DNA of 47,590 nt from Lachnospiraceae bacterium (lineage in GTDB: Bacteria > Bacillota > Clostridia > Lachnospirales > Lachnospiraceae), in NCBI GenBank assembly GCA_015057365.1, contig SVEN01000019.1, positions 1 through 47,590 of the forward strand. Direction: 5' to 3'. The first letter of the stretch is position 1. Every line of letters starts with the position of its first letter. The notes below the pieces were generated by a model. It saw only the letters and a program-made list of their open reading frames with translations, was not told the origin of the DNA and searched no databases. Both the position numbers and the translations under genes were made by a program. Shown here piece after piece: positions 34,933-43,993 of this stretch.

Positions 34933-34986
34933 CATATAACATTTCAGTAACACATGCCATTTCATACGCTGCTGAAATGTCATATG
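34933..34986 (-). other. Intercistronic hairpin between pilD and the pilM-pilN gene
   Basis: 15-bp arms CATATAACATTTCAG (34933-34947) and CTGAAATGTCATATG (34972-34986) around a 24-nt loop. The one mismatch is a G-U pair in minus-strand RNA, the operon's direction. No U tail. A stability or processing role is inferred. Confidence 0.6.
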
Positions 34987-35017
34987 AGTTTCTCTCTCCC
35001 GTCACCCGTTTGTCCGA

Positions 35018-35791
35018 CTACAGAGAAAACATCCCTAAATACGCATTGATGATCCATTCGCCCGTCAGTGCGGCAATCAAAATCCCTACCGCCAAATACG
35101 GTCCGAAGGCCAGCTGCCGGTCCTCACCCGACACCTTCATCCGAATCGGATGTACAATGACTGCCAATACACAGCCGATCATCATAGAAAGAAAAATCTT
35201 CGGTCCGCCAAGGAGCAATCCCGCTGCCGCCATCAGCTTCACGTCACCGCCGCCCATGCCGTCCTTTTTCAAGAACTTCAGGGAAATCCAGGCCGCCAGT
35301 AAAAACATACCGCTAACCAGGAAAAAGCCCACCACATAGAGCGCCCAGTTCTTTATATCCGTACACAGTCTCACCACTCCCAACAAGAAAATGAACACAT
35401 TGAGTCCGAAAGGAATCTCATAGGTACGGAAATCAATTACTGCAATTACCAAAAGTGCAGAAGCCAATAGACAGTACAAAATTCCCTCTACGGTCAGACC
35501 GCGAAGGAAAATAGTACCCAACCATAATACTCCGTTCAGTGCCTCTATCAGAGGATACTGCACGGAAATCTTCGCTTTGCACTTCCGGCACTTGCCGCCC
35601 AGGCAAAGCCATGAAAACACCGGCACTAAGTCATACCACTTGAGCCCATAACCACAGCTCATGCAGTGAGACGGAACCGTCACGATGCTTTCATGCTTTG
35701 GAATTCGGTAAATGCAAACATTCAAGAAACTGCCAATCAGTATTCCGTAAAGAAATACTAACGGATAAATTATCACTTCGTATCCTTCCAT
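35018..35791 (-). CDS. pilD: Prepilin peptidase/N-methyltransferase
   Basis: A 257-residue polytopic enzyme that cleaves prepilin leaders and methylates the new N-terminus. The N-terminal methylase part has two Cys pairs (CMSC and CRKC) typical of zinc binding. The peptidase aspartates are in VIDFRTYEIP and GMGGGDVKLM. About seven membrane helices. AAAGGA precedes the ATG. It lies between the major pilins and the pilM-pilN gene. Confidence 0.95.
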   Translation of the reverse strand: MEGYEVIIYPLVFLYGILIGSFLNVCIYRIPKHESIVTVPSHCMSCGYGLKWYDLVPVFSWLCLGGKCRKCKAKISVQYPLIEALNGVLWLGTIFLRGLTVEGILYCLLASALLVIAVIDFRTYEIPFGLNVFIFLLGVVRLCTDIKNWALYVVGFFLVSGMFLLAAWISLKFLKKDGMGGGDVKLMAAAGLLLGGPKIFLSMMIGCVLAVIVHPIRMKVSGEDRQLAFGPYLAVGILIAALTGEWIINAYLGMFSL

Positions 35792-35860
35792 ACCGACTGG
35801 TCCTTTCTAAAATGAGAGATTCGTTGGGGATTCATCCTAGGCTAAATTTGTGCTTAAAGG

Positions 35861-35900
35861 TTTTCCCGTCCCGGCGGCAAAGCCGCCGGGGGGGGGAAAA
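35861..35900 (-). other. Very stable GC hairpin with G9 run between pilin gene and pilD
   Basis: Nested arms TTTTCCC (35861-35867) with GGGAAAA (35894-35900), and CCCGGCGGC (35870-35878) with GCCGCCGGG (35882-35890), close a 3-nt loop. A run of nine G covers 35888-35896. There is no U tail on the minus strand, so it is not a classic terminator. It lies just after the pilin stop codon and may protect pilin mRNA from 3' decay. Confidence 0.75.
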
Positions 35901-35910
35901 TTCTCAATGA

Positions 35911-36324
35911 TTAGTATGAAACACTAACTTTACCACTACCACCAGAAACAGTAACTACAAATCCACCGCTACCTGTTTTTGCAGGCTTCGGGTAATCTCC
36001 GCCCATTACTTCTGTAATCATTGCAGACAGACCAGTATAACCAGTACTATCAGTCAAAGTGGTGCTAGTTCCATTAATAGTACAGGTATAGTCCGTACCA
36101 GAAGCCGGAAGTGTACTACTCTGCTGCCAATCAGCCAATGCAACCTGTACTGCAGACTTGATGTCCTTAGCGGTATTCTCATCAGAGTTGGTTCTTGCGG
36201 TACCTACCCACTTCATTACCTGCGGAGCAAGTGCTACTGCGATGATACCCATGATCAATACTACTACAATGAGCTCGACCAGGGAGAAACCTTTGTTGTT
36301 CTTCTTGTTTAATAACTTCTTCAT
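35911..36324 (-). CDS. Type IV pilin, second of two tandem major-type pilins
   Basis: A 137-residue prepilin: basic leader ending NNKG, then FSLVELIVVVLIMGIIAVALAP with Glu at +5 and mature Phe1. The body is short, rich in Thr, Ser and Gly, with a TYC-type single Cys (YTCTING) and an Ala/Gly-rich end. Strong AAGGAG. The mature helix is nearly identical to that of the upstream pilin gene, while the C-terminal bodies differ. It is likely a structural subunit; which of the two dominates is not visible. Confidence 0.92.
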   Translation of the reverse strand: MKKLLNKKNNKGFSLVELIVVVLIMGIIAVALAPQVMKWVGTARTNSDENTAKDIKSAVQVALADWQQSSTLPASGTDYTCTINGTSTTLTDSTGYTGLSAMITEVMGGDYPKPAKTGSGGFVVTVSGGSGKVSVSY

Positions 36325-36363
36325 ACTTTTTCTCTCCTTTTTGTGTAATTTTTTTATGTTAAA

Positions 36364-36423
36364 CTATTCCCCTACGCCTGCGTACATTGCTGTACCGGTT
36401 ATGTAGGCGCCCCCCGGGAATAG
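36364..36423 (-). other. Intercistronic hairpin between the two pilin genes
   Basis: Outer arms CTATTCCC (36364-36371) and GGGAATAG (36416-36423), with inner CGCC plus TACAT (36375-36387) against ATGTA plus GGCG (36401-36409). No U tail. It may set separate stability for the two pilin messages. Confidence 0.6.
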
Positions 36424-36431
36424 AATTAACC

Positions 36432-36842
36432 TTAATAGGTTCCGGATACCGTGGACACTGTAACCAGTCCCGTATCCTGTATTTCAATTTGAAAGACTTT
36501 TCCGCTTTCGTTTTGTACCTGAGGCTTATCCCCGCCTGTATATTCTGTCAATAATGCAATCATGCCGACATTCGGGTCTGTTCCTCCTACCGCACTGATT
36601 CCGCCGGAAGTCACGATATAGTTTGCATCTGCAAGAGTCCCACCTGTGCCCTCATAATCGGCAATCGCCGCCTGACCGACAGATTTCAAGTTATCCTTTG
36701 CCCGGGCATCTGCACTCTCGCGCGCAGCAACGACCCATTTCATTACCTGCGGTGCTAATGCCATCGTAAGAATTCCCATAATTAACACGACTACGATAAG
36801 CTCTACTAAAGAAAATCCTTTGTTTTGATTCTTCTTTTTCAT
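36432..36842 (-). CDS. Type IV pilin, first of two tandem major-type pilins
   Basis: A 136-residue prepilin: eight-residue leader ending NKG, then FSLVELIVVVLIMGILTMALAP, Glu at +5. The helix continues as QVMKWVVAARESADARAKDN; the globular part is Gly/Thr-rich with no Cys. AGGAGT precedes the ATG. It follows pilC by 15 nt. A tandem copy of the next gene with a diverged C-terminal body. Confidence 0.92.
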   Translation of the reverse strand: MKKKNQNKGFSLVELIVVVLIMGILTMALAPQVMKWVVAARESADARAKDNLKSVGQAAIADYEGTGGTLADANYIVTSGGISAVGGTDPNVGMIALLTEYTGGDKPQVQNESGKVFQIEIQDTGLVTVSTVSGTY

Positions 36843-36857
36843 AGGGTACTCCTTTTT

Positions 36858-38072
36858 TTACAGTTCCTCCATACCACTATACATATCAATCATCGGCATG
36901 TACATGGCGAGTACCAGTACTGCTACAATTGCACCTAACACCACGATAATCATTGGCTCCATCAGGGTCGTCAAGCTACCGGTAGCAATCTCTACCTCAT
37001 CCTCGTAATAGTCTGCTGCCTTGATTAGCATACCATCGATATTACCGGTCTCCTCACCGATTTTAATCATCTGCGGAATCATCATAGGGAACAGTCCGCT
37101 TCTGCGGAGAGGCTCGCTGAGGTTCGTACCCTGTTCTACCTCCTTCTTCGCCGCCTGCAGAGCCCGCTTAAAGTGGATATTCTTCATGGAACGGCTCGTA
37201 ATGTCAAGCGCCTCGGACAACGGGATACCTGCCGCCATCAACGTACTGATGGTACGGGCAAAGGAGGCCGACGCCGTCTTTACCGACAGCTTACCGAAGA
37301 TAGGTGCCTTAATGGCGATGGTACCGAACACCACCTGCCCTGTCTCTGTCTTGGCAAAGGCAGTCACTGCAATAGCCACTACTACAACGATTAAAATCAA
37401 CAAATACCATTTATGCATCAGGAAATCACTGAAGGCCATAACCGCCTTCGTAATCCCCGGGAGCTCCGAGCCCATGCTTTCAAACATCTCTGCAAACTGC
37501 GGAATAACAAGAAGTGACATGGCAATCAATACGCCGATGGCTACGATAATAATCACAATCGGGTACATCATAGCCTTCTTTACAAGAGCCTTTAACTTAG
37601 CACTCTTCTCAAACTGCACGGACATACGCTCCATAGCTGTTTCCAGACTACCGGAGGCCTCGCCCGCCTCCACCATGTTCACCAAAATAGGCGGATATAC
37701 CTTCGGATGGGCCTTCATAGCCTCCGCCAGAGTACTACCCTTCTGCACAGACGTCTGGGTCTCCTTAATAGCTTTCGCAAAGGTTTTATTCTCTGTCTGG
37801 TCCACCAGCATACCGAGAGCCTCTACAATCGTGACGCCCGCTGCCAGGATACTCTGGAACTGACGACAAAAGACACTGAGGTCTCGCGGCTTTACACCGC
37901 CGCCAATAGAAATATTAAGTTCTTTGTTTAACAACGTCTGCTGCTCTACCTTGGTAGGAACGAGCCCCTGCTCTCTGAGCATCGCCATGGCACGGCTCTG
38001 GGTGTTGGCTGATATGGTGCCTTTAACCTTCTTACCGTCCTTTGTCACGGCGGTATATATGTAATCCGTCAT
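36858..38072 (-). CDS. pilC: Type IV pilus inner-membrane platform protein PilC
   Basis: A 404-residue GspF-family protein with two repeated GspF domains (about 70-195 and 275-395) and three membrane helices (near 172-195, 222-242 and 375-398). Typical motifs: FCRQFQSILAAGVTIVEAL near 68 and FARTISTLMAAGIPLSEALD near 272. It is the membrane platform on which PilB and PilT act. AAGGAG lies before the ATG. Confidence 0.95.
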   Translation of the reverse strand: MTDYIYTAVTKDGKKVKGTISANTQSRAMAMLREQGLVPTKVEQQTLLNKELNISIGGGVKPRDLSVFCRQFQSILAAGVTIVEALGMLVDQTENKTFAKAIKETQTSVQKGSTLAEAMKAHPKVYPPILVNMVEAGEASGSLETAMERMSVQFEKSAKLKALVKKAMMYPIVIIIVAIGVLIAMSLLVIPQFAEMFESMGSELPGITKAVMAFSDFLMHKWYLLILIVVVVAIAVTAFAKTETGQVVFGTIAIKAPIFGKLSVKTASASFARTISTLMAAGIPLSEALDITSRSMKNIHFKRALQAAKKEVEQGTNLSEPLRRSGLFPMMIPQMIKIGEETGNIDGMLIKAADYYEDEVEIATGSLTTLMEPMIIVVLGAIVAVLVLAMYMPMIDMYSGMEEL

Positions 38073-38093
38073 CCTTATGCTCCTTTCCGCTCC

Positions 38094-39149
38094 TTAGTAG
38101 ATACGTTTCTGCATATTGATAATATCCTGCGCATAGGACAGCGCAGTATCCTTTGTAATCTTATTCTTCATGTACAAGTTGTACAGGGAGTCATCCATCA
38201 GCTCCATACCCAGCTTCTTACTGGTCTGAATGAGACCGTTAATCTGGTGAGTCTTGCTCTCACGGATGAGATTCCGGATAGCCGGGCTGCCGAACATAAC
38301 CTCAAAGGCTGCTACACGACCATTGCCCTCACTGTTAAGGAGAAGCTGCTGAGAGATAACCGCCTCCAATACGTTACTAAGCTGGAGACGAATCTGCTGC
38401 TGCTGCCCTGTCGGGAATACGTCGATGATACGGTCAATCGTCGCTGCCGCACCGGTAGTATGTAAGGTAGAGAGTACCAGGTGACCGGTCTCGGCTGCGG
38501 TAATGGCAGTGGAGATGGTATCCAGGTCTCGCATTTCTCCCAAGAGGATAACATCCGGGTCCTCACGGAGTGCTGCTCGAAGTGCACCGGCATAGTTCTT
38601 GGAGTCCATACCGATTTCTCGCTGATTGATGACTGCCTCCTTGTGAGAGTGCAGATACTCAATCGGGTCCTCCAGAGTGATGATGTGACAGTTTCGCACC
38701 TTGTTCATCATGTCAATTAAAGAAGCCAGGGTAGTGGACTTACCGGAACCGGTCGGTCCCGTAACCAATACCAATCCACGCTTTCTGTGAATCAGCTCCT
38801 GTACCTCCTTCGGAATCCCTAACTGGTCCGCCGGCGGCACCTGGGTACCTACCAGACGAAGTACTGCGGCATACACGCCACGCTGCTTAAATACGTTTAC
38901 TCGGAAACGCCCCTCACCAGGAATCGCATAGGAGAAGTCCGCTTCGCCGAACTGATCCAGACGTTCCTTCGCTGCCGTATTCAAAATCGGGAAAATCAGC
39001 TCCTGCAGACGTGTCGGTGTCAGCACCTCGTCCGTCATAGACTCCAGCTTGCCGTTGATACGGGCCTTCGGCGGGATAGCCGCCGTCAGGTGTACGTCGG
39101 ATGCCTTCAGTTCTTTTGCTCTCAGTAATAGGGAATCAATCTCTGCCAT
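38094..39149 (-). CDS. pilT: Type IV pilus retraction ATPase PilT
   Basis: A 351-residue hexameric ATPase that depolymerises pili and powers twitching motility. Motifs: Walker A GPTGSGKST near 130, Asp box ITLEDPIEYLH, Walker B DPDVILLGEMRDLDT near 195 and the His box HLVLSTLHTTGA. A start at 39149 (MAEIDSLLLRAK) is chosen because AAGGAG lies just upstream; the frame runs open to 39203 inside pilB. It follows pilB by 10 nt. Its presence argues that the pili retract. Confidence 0.96.
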   Translation of the reverse strand: MAEIDSLLLRAKELKASDVHLTAAIPPKARINGKLESMTDEVLTPTRLQELIFPILNTAAKERLDQFGEADFSYAIPGEGRFRVNVFKQRGVYAAVLRLVGTQVPPADQLGIPKEVQELIHRKRGLVLVTGPTGSGKSTTLASLIDMMNKVRNCHIITLEDPIEYLHSHKEAVINQREIGMDSKNYAGALRAALREDPDVILLGEMRDLDTISTAITAAETGHLVLSTLHTTGAAATIDRIIDVFPTGQQQQIRLQLSNVLEAVISQQLLLNSEGNGRVAAFEVMFGSPAIRNLIRESKTHQINGLIQTSKKLGMELMDDSLYNLYMKNKITKDTALSYAQDIINMQKRIY

Positions 39150-39159
39150 AGGAACTCCT

Positions 39160-40893
39160 TTACATATCATCCTCATTTGCGTATGCGATACGCAACAACT
39201 CATCTATACTGGTAATGCCCTCCCGCACCAGACGGGCCGCACTCATACGCAGGGTACTCATACCCTCCGCCAGTGCCTGCTCCTCCAGCTCCTCAGCGGC
39301 TGCGCCGCGGGAAATCAGGCGTTTTACCTTATTGGTAACCGGAAGTATCTCATATACACCGATACGTCCTTTATAACCGGTCTCGTTACACTGCGGACAG
39401 CCGCACGGCTTATAAATCTTTGTATCCGGCGTACGCTCGCCGATAATCTGCCACTGCTCCGGTGTCGGCTCGTACTCCTGCTTACAAGTACATAAGCGAC
39501 GTACAAGACGCTGTGCGATAACTCCCACGATGGAGTCCGCCAAAAGGTAGGAAGCAATCCCCATGTCCGCCAGACGGCCGATGGAACTGGCTGCACTGTT
39601 GGTATGCAGGGTACTTACTACAAGGTGACCTGTGATAGACGCGGTAACCGCGATGCTGGCGGTCTCCTCGTCTCGGATCTCACCGATCATGATGATATCC
39701 GGGTCCTGTCGCAGGATAGAACGAAGGGCTGCCGCAAAGGTCATATCCGCTTTTACATTTACCTGAACCTGGTTGATACCGTCGATATTGGCCTCCACCG
39801 GGTCCTCTACGGTAATGATATTAACATCCGAGGTATTTAACTCACTGAGCGCCGTATAAAGCGTCGTGGACTTACCGGAACCGGTCGGTCCCGTAACTAA
39901 GATAATACCGTTCGGGTTTGCCAGAATACGATCGAACTTACGCATTTCAACATCGGAGAAGCCAAGGTTCTTCTTATCTCTGGAAAGTGTCTGCTTGGAG
40001 GTAAGTCGCATTACCACCTTCTCACCGAACACCGTCGGTAAGATAGACACTCGGATATCGTACTCCATACGGTCGACAATCTGCGTGATACGACCGTCCT
40101 GCGGCTTTCTCTTTTCGGAAATATCCATACCACCGATAATCTTAATACGAGCGATGATAGCGGAAAGTAACGCCACCTGATAATTATTAATCTCCTGCAG
40201 AACACCGTCGATACGGTATCTGACACGGATAATCGTCTCCATCGGCTCAATATGAATATCGGAAGCACGCATACGCACGGCCTGCTCGATAATTGTCTTA
40301 ACTAAAATAACAATTGGGGAATTTTCTACATCGGCACGAGCCTCTTCCTGGGCCTTAGCCTCCTCTTCCTTCTCACCGCGCTCCTGAGTAAAACGCTCTG
40401 CCATGGCCTTCGTTTCCTGGCCACCGTAATACTTATCGATGGTACGCATGATTTCGGAATTGGTAGCAAGGACAGGAACTATGTCCATACCGGTTACAAT
40501 GGAAAGGTCGTCAATACCCATAATGTCCATCGGGTCTTCCATTGCCACCTTGATACCGCTGCTATTTTTATCGTCCCAAGCATACGGAATCATTACATAT
40601 TTTTTTAATAAAGTCGCATCTGTAACAAGTCTCGTAATCTCCTGCGGAATCTTTACTCCCGCCAGGGATACCGACTCTATATTCAGCTGGTCTTTTAAAA
40701 CGTCGATAATCGTTTCTTCTGTGGTGAAATTCTTTGCTACCAAAGCAACACCGAGACGTATCTTCTTCGGCTGCTGCTTCTGATACTCTAACGCCATCAG
40801 TAACTGCTCATTGGAGATAACTCCGGCCTCTACGAGCATATCACCGAGACGCTTCTTTTTCCGTCCGAATCCTTCACTTGCAGTGGAACTCAT
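39160..40893 (-). CDS. pilB: Type IV pilus assembly ATPase PilB
   Basis: A 577-residue GspE/PilB ATPase: N-terminal MshEN-type domain (RLGDMLVEAGVISNEQL near 14, about 15-150), then the ATPase core with Walker A GPTGSGKSTT near 330, Asp box ITVEDPVE, Walker B DPDIIMIGEIRDEETA and His box HLVVSTLHTN. A zinc-binding Cys set (LCTCKQ and CGCPQCNETG) lies near 455-490. MshEN domains can bind cyclic di-GMP, so assembly may respond to it. First gene of the operon; weak GGGGGA ribosome site. Confidence 0.96.
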   Translation of the reverse strand: MSSTASEGFGRKKKRLGDMLVEAGVISNEQLLMALEYQKQQPKKIRLGVALVAKNFTTEETIIDVLKDQLNIESVSLAGVKIPQEITRLVTDATLLKKYVMIPYAWDDKNSSGIKVAMEDPMDIMGIDDLSIVTGMDIVPVLATNSEIMRTIDKYYGGQETKAMAERFTQERGEKEEEAKAQEEARADVENSPIVILVKTIIEQAVRMRASDIHIEPMETIIRVRYRIDGVLQEINNYQVALLSAIIARIKIIGGMDISEKRKPQDGRITQIVDRMEYDIRVSILPTVFGEKVVMRLTSKQTLSRDKKNLGFSDVEMRKFDRILANPNGIILVTGPTGSGKSTTLYTALSELNTSDVNIITVEDPVEANIDGINQVQVNVKADMTFAAALRSILRQDPDIIMIGEIRDEETASIAVTASITGHLVVSTLHTNSAASSIGRLADMGIASYLLADSIVGVIAQRLVRRLCTCKQEYEPTPEQWQIIGERTPDTKIYKPCGCPQCNETGYKGRIGVYEILPVTNKVKRLISRGAAAEELEEQALAEGMSTLRMSAARLVREGITSIDELLRIAYANEDDM

Positions 40894-40973
40894 CTACCGG
40901 TCCCCCTTCGCCTGTTAATACCGACACTTTCTCTCCCTACTCGACTCTATTCACGTTCTCTTTACTTGTCCTT

Positions 40974-41002
40974 ATTATAACACAGAATCTGTCGTTTTTC
41001 AA
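40974..41002 (-). promoter_or_regulatory. Promoter of the type IV pilus operon
   Basis: Minus strand: -35 TTGAAA (40997-41002), 17-nt spacer, consensus -10 TATAAT (40974-40979). Start near 40967, leaving a leader of about 75 nt. No other clear element is seen in the 365-nt gap up to tkt except the terminator at 41135-41171 and AT-rich sequence. Confidence 0.85.
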
Positions 41003-41134
41003 GTGTTTTTATCGTATAAACCTCATATTTTTTCAGAAAATTTTCCTTTGGCGTTCTATTTTTTTGTCAATTCGCATATTCTGTGTTTTTTTCGTTCTTC
41101 TTACACAATCCCTTGTGGTTTCCCAGAAAACGAC

Positions 41135-41171
41135 AAAAATAGTCCGGTCGCATTTTTTTGCAACCGGACTA
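41135..41171 (-). terminator. Intrinsic terminator after tkt
   Basis: Minus strand: a 12-bp stem, TAGTCCGGTTGC with GCGACCGGACTA (41160-41171 and 41140-41151), followed by a run of five U. It ends the transaldolase-transketolase unit before the pilus promoter. Confidence 0.9.
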
Positions 41172-41258
41172 TCATAGATACGAAATATCCTTAGATTCTG
41201 GCTTTGCGCCCCCGCATTTCCACGGGTTTGCCCACATCTTTTGAAATTGTTTTACAAC

Positions 41259-43241
41259 TTACAGTACGCTCTTAACAGCCTTTACTACGTTGTCAACGGT
41301 GAAGCCGAACTTCTCGAACAAGGTATTCGCCGGAGCGGAAGCGCCGAAACCGGTCATGGTTACGGTAGCACCGTCAAGGCCTACATACTTGCCCCAACCG
41401 TAGTCGATGAGAGCCTCTACCGCTACTCTTGCACGAACATTCTTCGGAAGAACGCTTTCCTTGTACTCTGCGCTCTGCTCCTCGAAGAGATCCATACACG
41501 GCATGGAAACGACTCTTACGTCTACACCGGTCTTTGCAAGCTCTTCCTTTGCATTTACAGCAAGGGAAACCTCGGAACCGGAAGCAATGATGATAGCATC
41601 CGGAGTAGCCTTCGTAGAATCCGCGATAACATAGCCGCCCTTTAACGCTTCCTTGGAGGAACCTGCAAGCTGCGGAAGGTTCTGTCTGGTCAGAACTAAT
41701 GCAGTCGGGGTCTCCTTGGAGGTAGCTGCGGAATACCAAGCTGCGATGGTCTCCGTTGCATCTGCCGGACGGAATACGTGGAAGTTCGGCATAGCACGAA
41801 GCATAGCTAACTGCTCGATCGGCTCATGGGTCGGGCCGTCCTCACCAACACCGATACTGTCGTGAGTTAATACATAAGTGGTCGGAATACGCATGATGGA
41901 AGAAAGTCTTGCCATCGGCTTTACGTAATCACTGAATACGAAGAAGGTGGAAACAAAGGCACGAAGACCGTGTAAGGTCATACCGTTACCGATTGCTGCC
42001 ATTGCAAGCTCACGAACACCGAAGTGTAAGTTGCGGCCTGCATAGTTGTCCTTGGAGAAATCTCCTGCATCCTTCATATAGGTCTTGGTGGACGGAGCAA
42101 GGTCTGCTGCACCACCGATTAATGCCGGAACATAATCCTTTAAGCGGTTCAAAACAACACCGGAAAGGTTTCTGGTAGCTTCCGGCTTATCGTCGAATGC
42201 CCAGAACTCCTCGTTGTTGATTAAATCCTTTGCAATGTCAAGGTTGAACATATCGTCCCAAGCCTTCTTCATTTCCGGATACTTTGCGCAGTACTCAGCA
42301 AACATCTTGTTCCAAGCTTCCTCATCCTTTGCCTTTTCAGCGGAGATTGCCTTGTAGTTTGCGTATACTTCGTCCGGTACAAAGAACGGCTCCTGAGACG
42401 GCCAGCCGAGATTTTCCTTCATAGCTGCTACGTTATCAGCACCAAGCGGTTCGCCGTGAGCGCTTGCCTTACCCTGCTTTGCCGGGCAACCGAAACCGAT
42501 CTGGGTCTTGCAGATAATGAAGGACGGCTTCGTGGTCTCCGCCTGAGCAGCACGAATAGCCTTACCGATCTCTTCTAAGTTGTTACCATCCTCTACGGTA
42601 AGAGTCTGGAAGCCGAATGCCTTCATGCGGCCCTCAACATCCTCAGTGAACGCGATGTCGGTGCTTCCTTCGATGGAAATCTTATTGGAATCGTATAATA
42701 CGATAAGCTTGCTAAGACCAAGGGTACCTGCTAAGGAGAATGCCTCAGAGGAAATACCCTCCATCAAACAACCGTCTCCGCCTAATACATAGGTGAAGTG
42801 GTCAACTACCTTGTAGCCATCCTTGTTGAACTTTGCGCCAAGGTGAGCTTCTGCCATAGCCATACCGACTGCCATAGCCATACCTGCACCAAGCGGGCCG
42901 GTGGTAGCTTCAACACCTCTGGTGTGACGGTACTCCGGATGACCCGGAGTCAGGGAATCCAGCTGACGGAACTGCATCAAATCTTCCTTGGTAAGACCGT
43001 AGCCGAATAAATGCAATAAAGAGTAAAGCAAAGTAGAGCCGTGACCACCGGAAAGGATGAAACGGTCTCTGTTCGCCCAGTCCGGGTTAGCCGGATTGTG
43101 CTTCATTTCCTTTGCCCAAAGCTCGTAAGCAACAGCAGCAGCACCAAGCGGAAGACCCGGATGACCGGAATTAGCCTTCTGTACGGCATCAGCTGCAAGA
43201 ACGCGGATCGCGTTTACAGACATGTTATCAATCGTACTCAT
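41259..43241 (-). CDS. tkt: Transketolase
   Basis: A 660-residue thiamine-diphosphate enzyme of the non-oxidative pentose phosphate pathway. Motifs: SGHPGLPLGAA near 21, HGSTLLYSLLH near 69, the ThDP site GDGCLMEG near 153, and later EDGPTHEPIEQLA near 465. Both ThDP and pyrimidine-binding domains and the C-terminal domain are complete. AGGAGGT lies before the ATG. It is 13 nt after the transaldolase-like gene; the pair interconverts sugar phosphates. Confidence 0.97.
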   Translation of the reverse strand: MSTIDNMSVNAIRVLAADAVQKANSGHPGLPLGAAAVAYELWAKEMKHNPANPDWANRDRFILSGGHGSTLLYSLLHLFGYGLTKEDLMQFRQLDSLTPGHPEYRHTRGVEATTGPLGAGMAMAVGMAMAEAHLGAKFNKDGYKVVDHFTYVLGGDGCLMEGISSEAFSLAGTLGLSKLIVLYDSNKISIEGSTDIAFTEDVEGRMKAFGFQTLTVEDGNNLEEIGKAIRAAQAETTKPSFIICKTQIGFGCPAKQGKASAHGEPLGADNVAAMKENLGWPSQEPFFVPDEVYANYKAISAEKAKDEEAWNKMFAEYCAKYPEMKKAWDDMFNLDIAKDLINNEEFWAFDDKPEATRNLSGVVLNRLKDYVPALIGGAADLAPSTKTYMKDAGDFSKDNYAGRNLHFGVRELAMAAIGNGMTLHGLRAFVSTFFVFSDYVKPMARLSSIMRIPTTYVLTHDSIGVGEDGPTHEPIEQLAMLRAMPNFHVFRPADATETIAAWYSAATSKETPTALVLTRQNLPQLAGSSKEALKGGYVIADSTKATPDAIIIASGSEVSLAVNAKEELAKTGVDVRVVSMPCMDLFEEQSAEYKESVLPKNVRARVAVEALIDYGWGKYVGLDGATVTMTGFGASAPANTLFEKFGFTVDNVVKAVKSVL

Positions 43242-43254
43242 GTAAAATACCTCC

Positions 43255-43911
43255 TTACTTTCCGAATACAGCGATGTAGTCCTTCTGGAACTTCTCGATA
43301 CCCTGATCGGTGAGCGGGTGCTTGGTCATGGTCTCGATTACGGAATACGGAACCGTAGCGATGTCAGCGCCTGCTAAAGCACAGTCGGTAACGTGAATCG
43401 GATTTCTTACGCTTGCAGCGATAATCTGAGTGTCGATATCATCGTACATAGCAAACATATCGGAAATGGTGCGGATTAAATCGATACCCGGCATAGAGAT
43501 GTCGTCAAGTCTGCCAAGGAACGGAGAAACGTAGGTAGCACCTGCTCTTGCAGCAAGAAGTGCCTGGTTAGCGGAGAATACTAAGGTAACGTTGGTCTTG
43601 ATACCCTCTGCAGCCAAAGCCTTGGTAGCCTTTAAGCCTTCTACGGTCATCGGAATCTTAACAACCATATTCGGATGAATCTTTGCAATCTCTCTACCCT
43701 CTGCAATCATGCCCTCTGCATCTACAGTGGTAGCCTTAACCTCACCGCTGATCGGTCCGTCAACGATATCGGTAATCTCCTTGATTACTTCTTCGAAGAT
43801 TCTGCCTTCCTTCGCAATCAGGGACGGGTTGGTGGTAACGCCGCAAATAACGCCCATGTCATTTGCCTTCTTAATGTCTGCTACATTTGCAGTGTCGATA
43901 AAAAACTTCAT
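43255..43911 (-). CDS. fsa: Transaldolase/fructose-6-phosphate aldolase (TalC/FSA type)
   Basis: A 218-residue TIM-barrel enzyme of the short TalC/MipB subfamily. Features: [16 protein letters not shown] start, [13 protein letters not shown], the Schiff-base Lys in NMVVKIPMT near residue 85, [20 protein letters not shown] and SPFLGRLDD. Whether it is a transaldolase or a fructose-6-phosphate aldolase cannot be told from the sequence; pairing with tkt favours transaldolase use. AAGGAG precedes the ATG. Confidence 0.94.
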   Translation of the reverse strand: MKFFIDTANVADIKKANDMGVICGVTTNPSLIAKEGRIFEEVIKEITDIVDGPISGEVKATTVDAEGMIAEGREIAKIHPNMVVKIPMTVEGLKATKALAAEGIKTNVTLVFSANQALLAARAGATYVSPFLGRLDDISMPGIDLIRTISDMFAMYDDIDTQIIAASVRNPIHVTDCALAGADIATVPYSVIETMTKHPLTDQGIEKFQKDYIAVFGK

Positions 43912-43964
43912 GGATAAATCCTCCTTAAAATAATATCGTTTGTTATAAATGCTCAGATACCATC

Positions 43965-43993
43965 ACTATACACCAAAACCAAGAATTTTTCAA
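43965..43993 (-). promoter_or_regulatory. Promoter of the transaldolase-transketolase unit
   Basis: Minus strand: -35 TTGAAA (43988-43993), 17-nt spacer, -10 TATAGT (43965-43970), about 50 nt before the ATG. Confidence 0.8.

Noticed and set aside
37021..37863. 280-codon plus-strand frame opposite pilC
   Set aside because: Antisense shadow of a well-conserved gene.
23116..40893. Type II secretion or competence pseudopilus
   Set aside because: No secretin or GspC-type genes, while PilT, PilM/N/O and tandem major pilins are present; this fits a retractile type IV pilus better.
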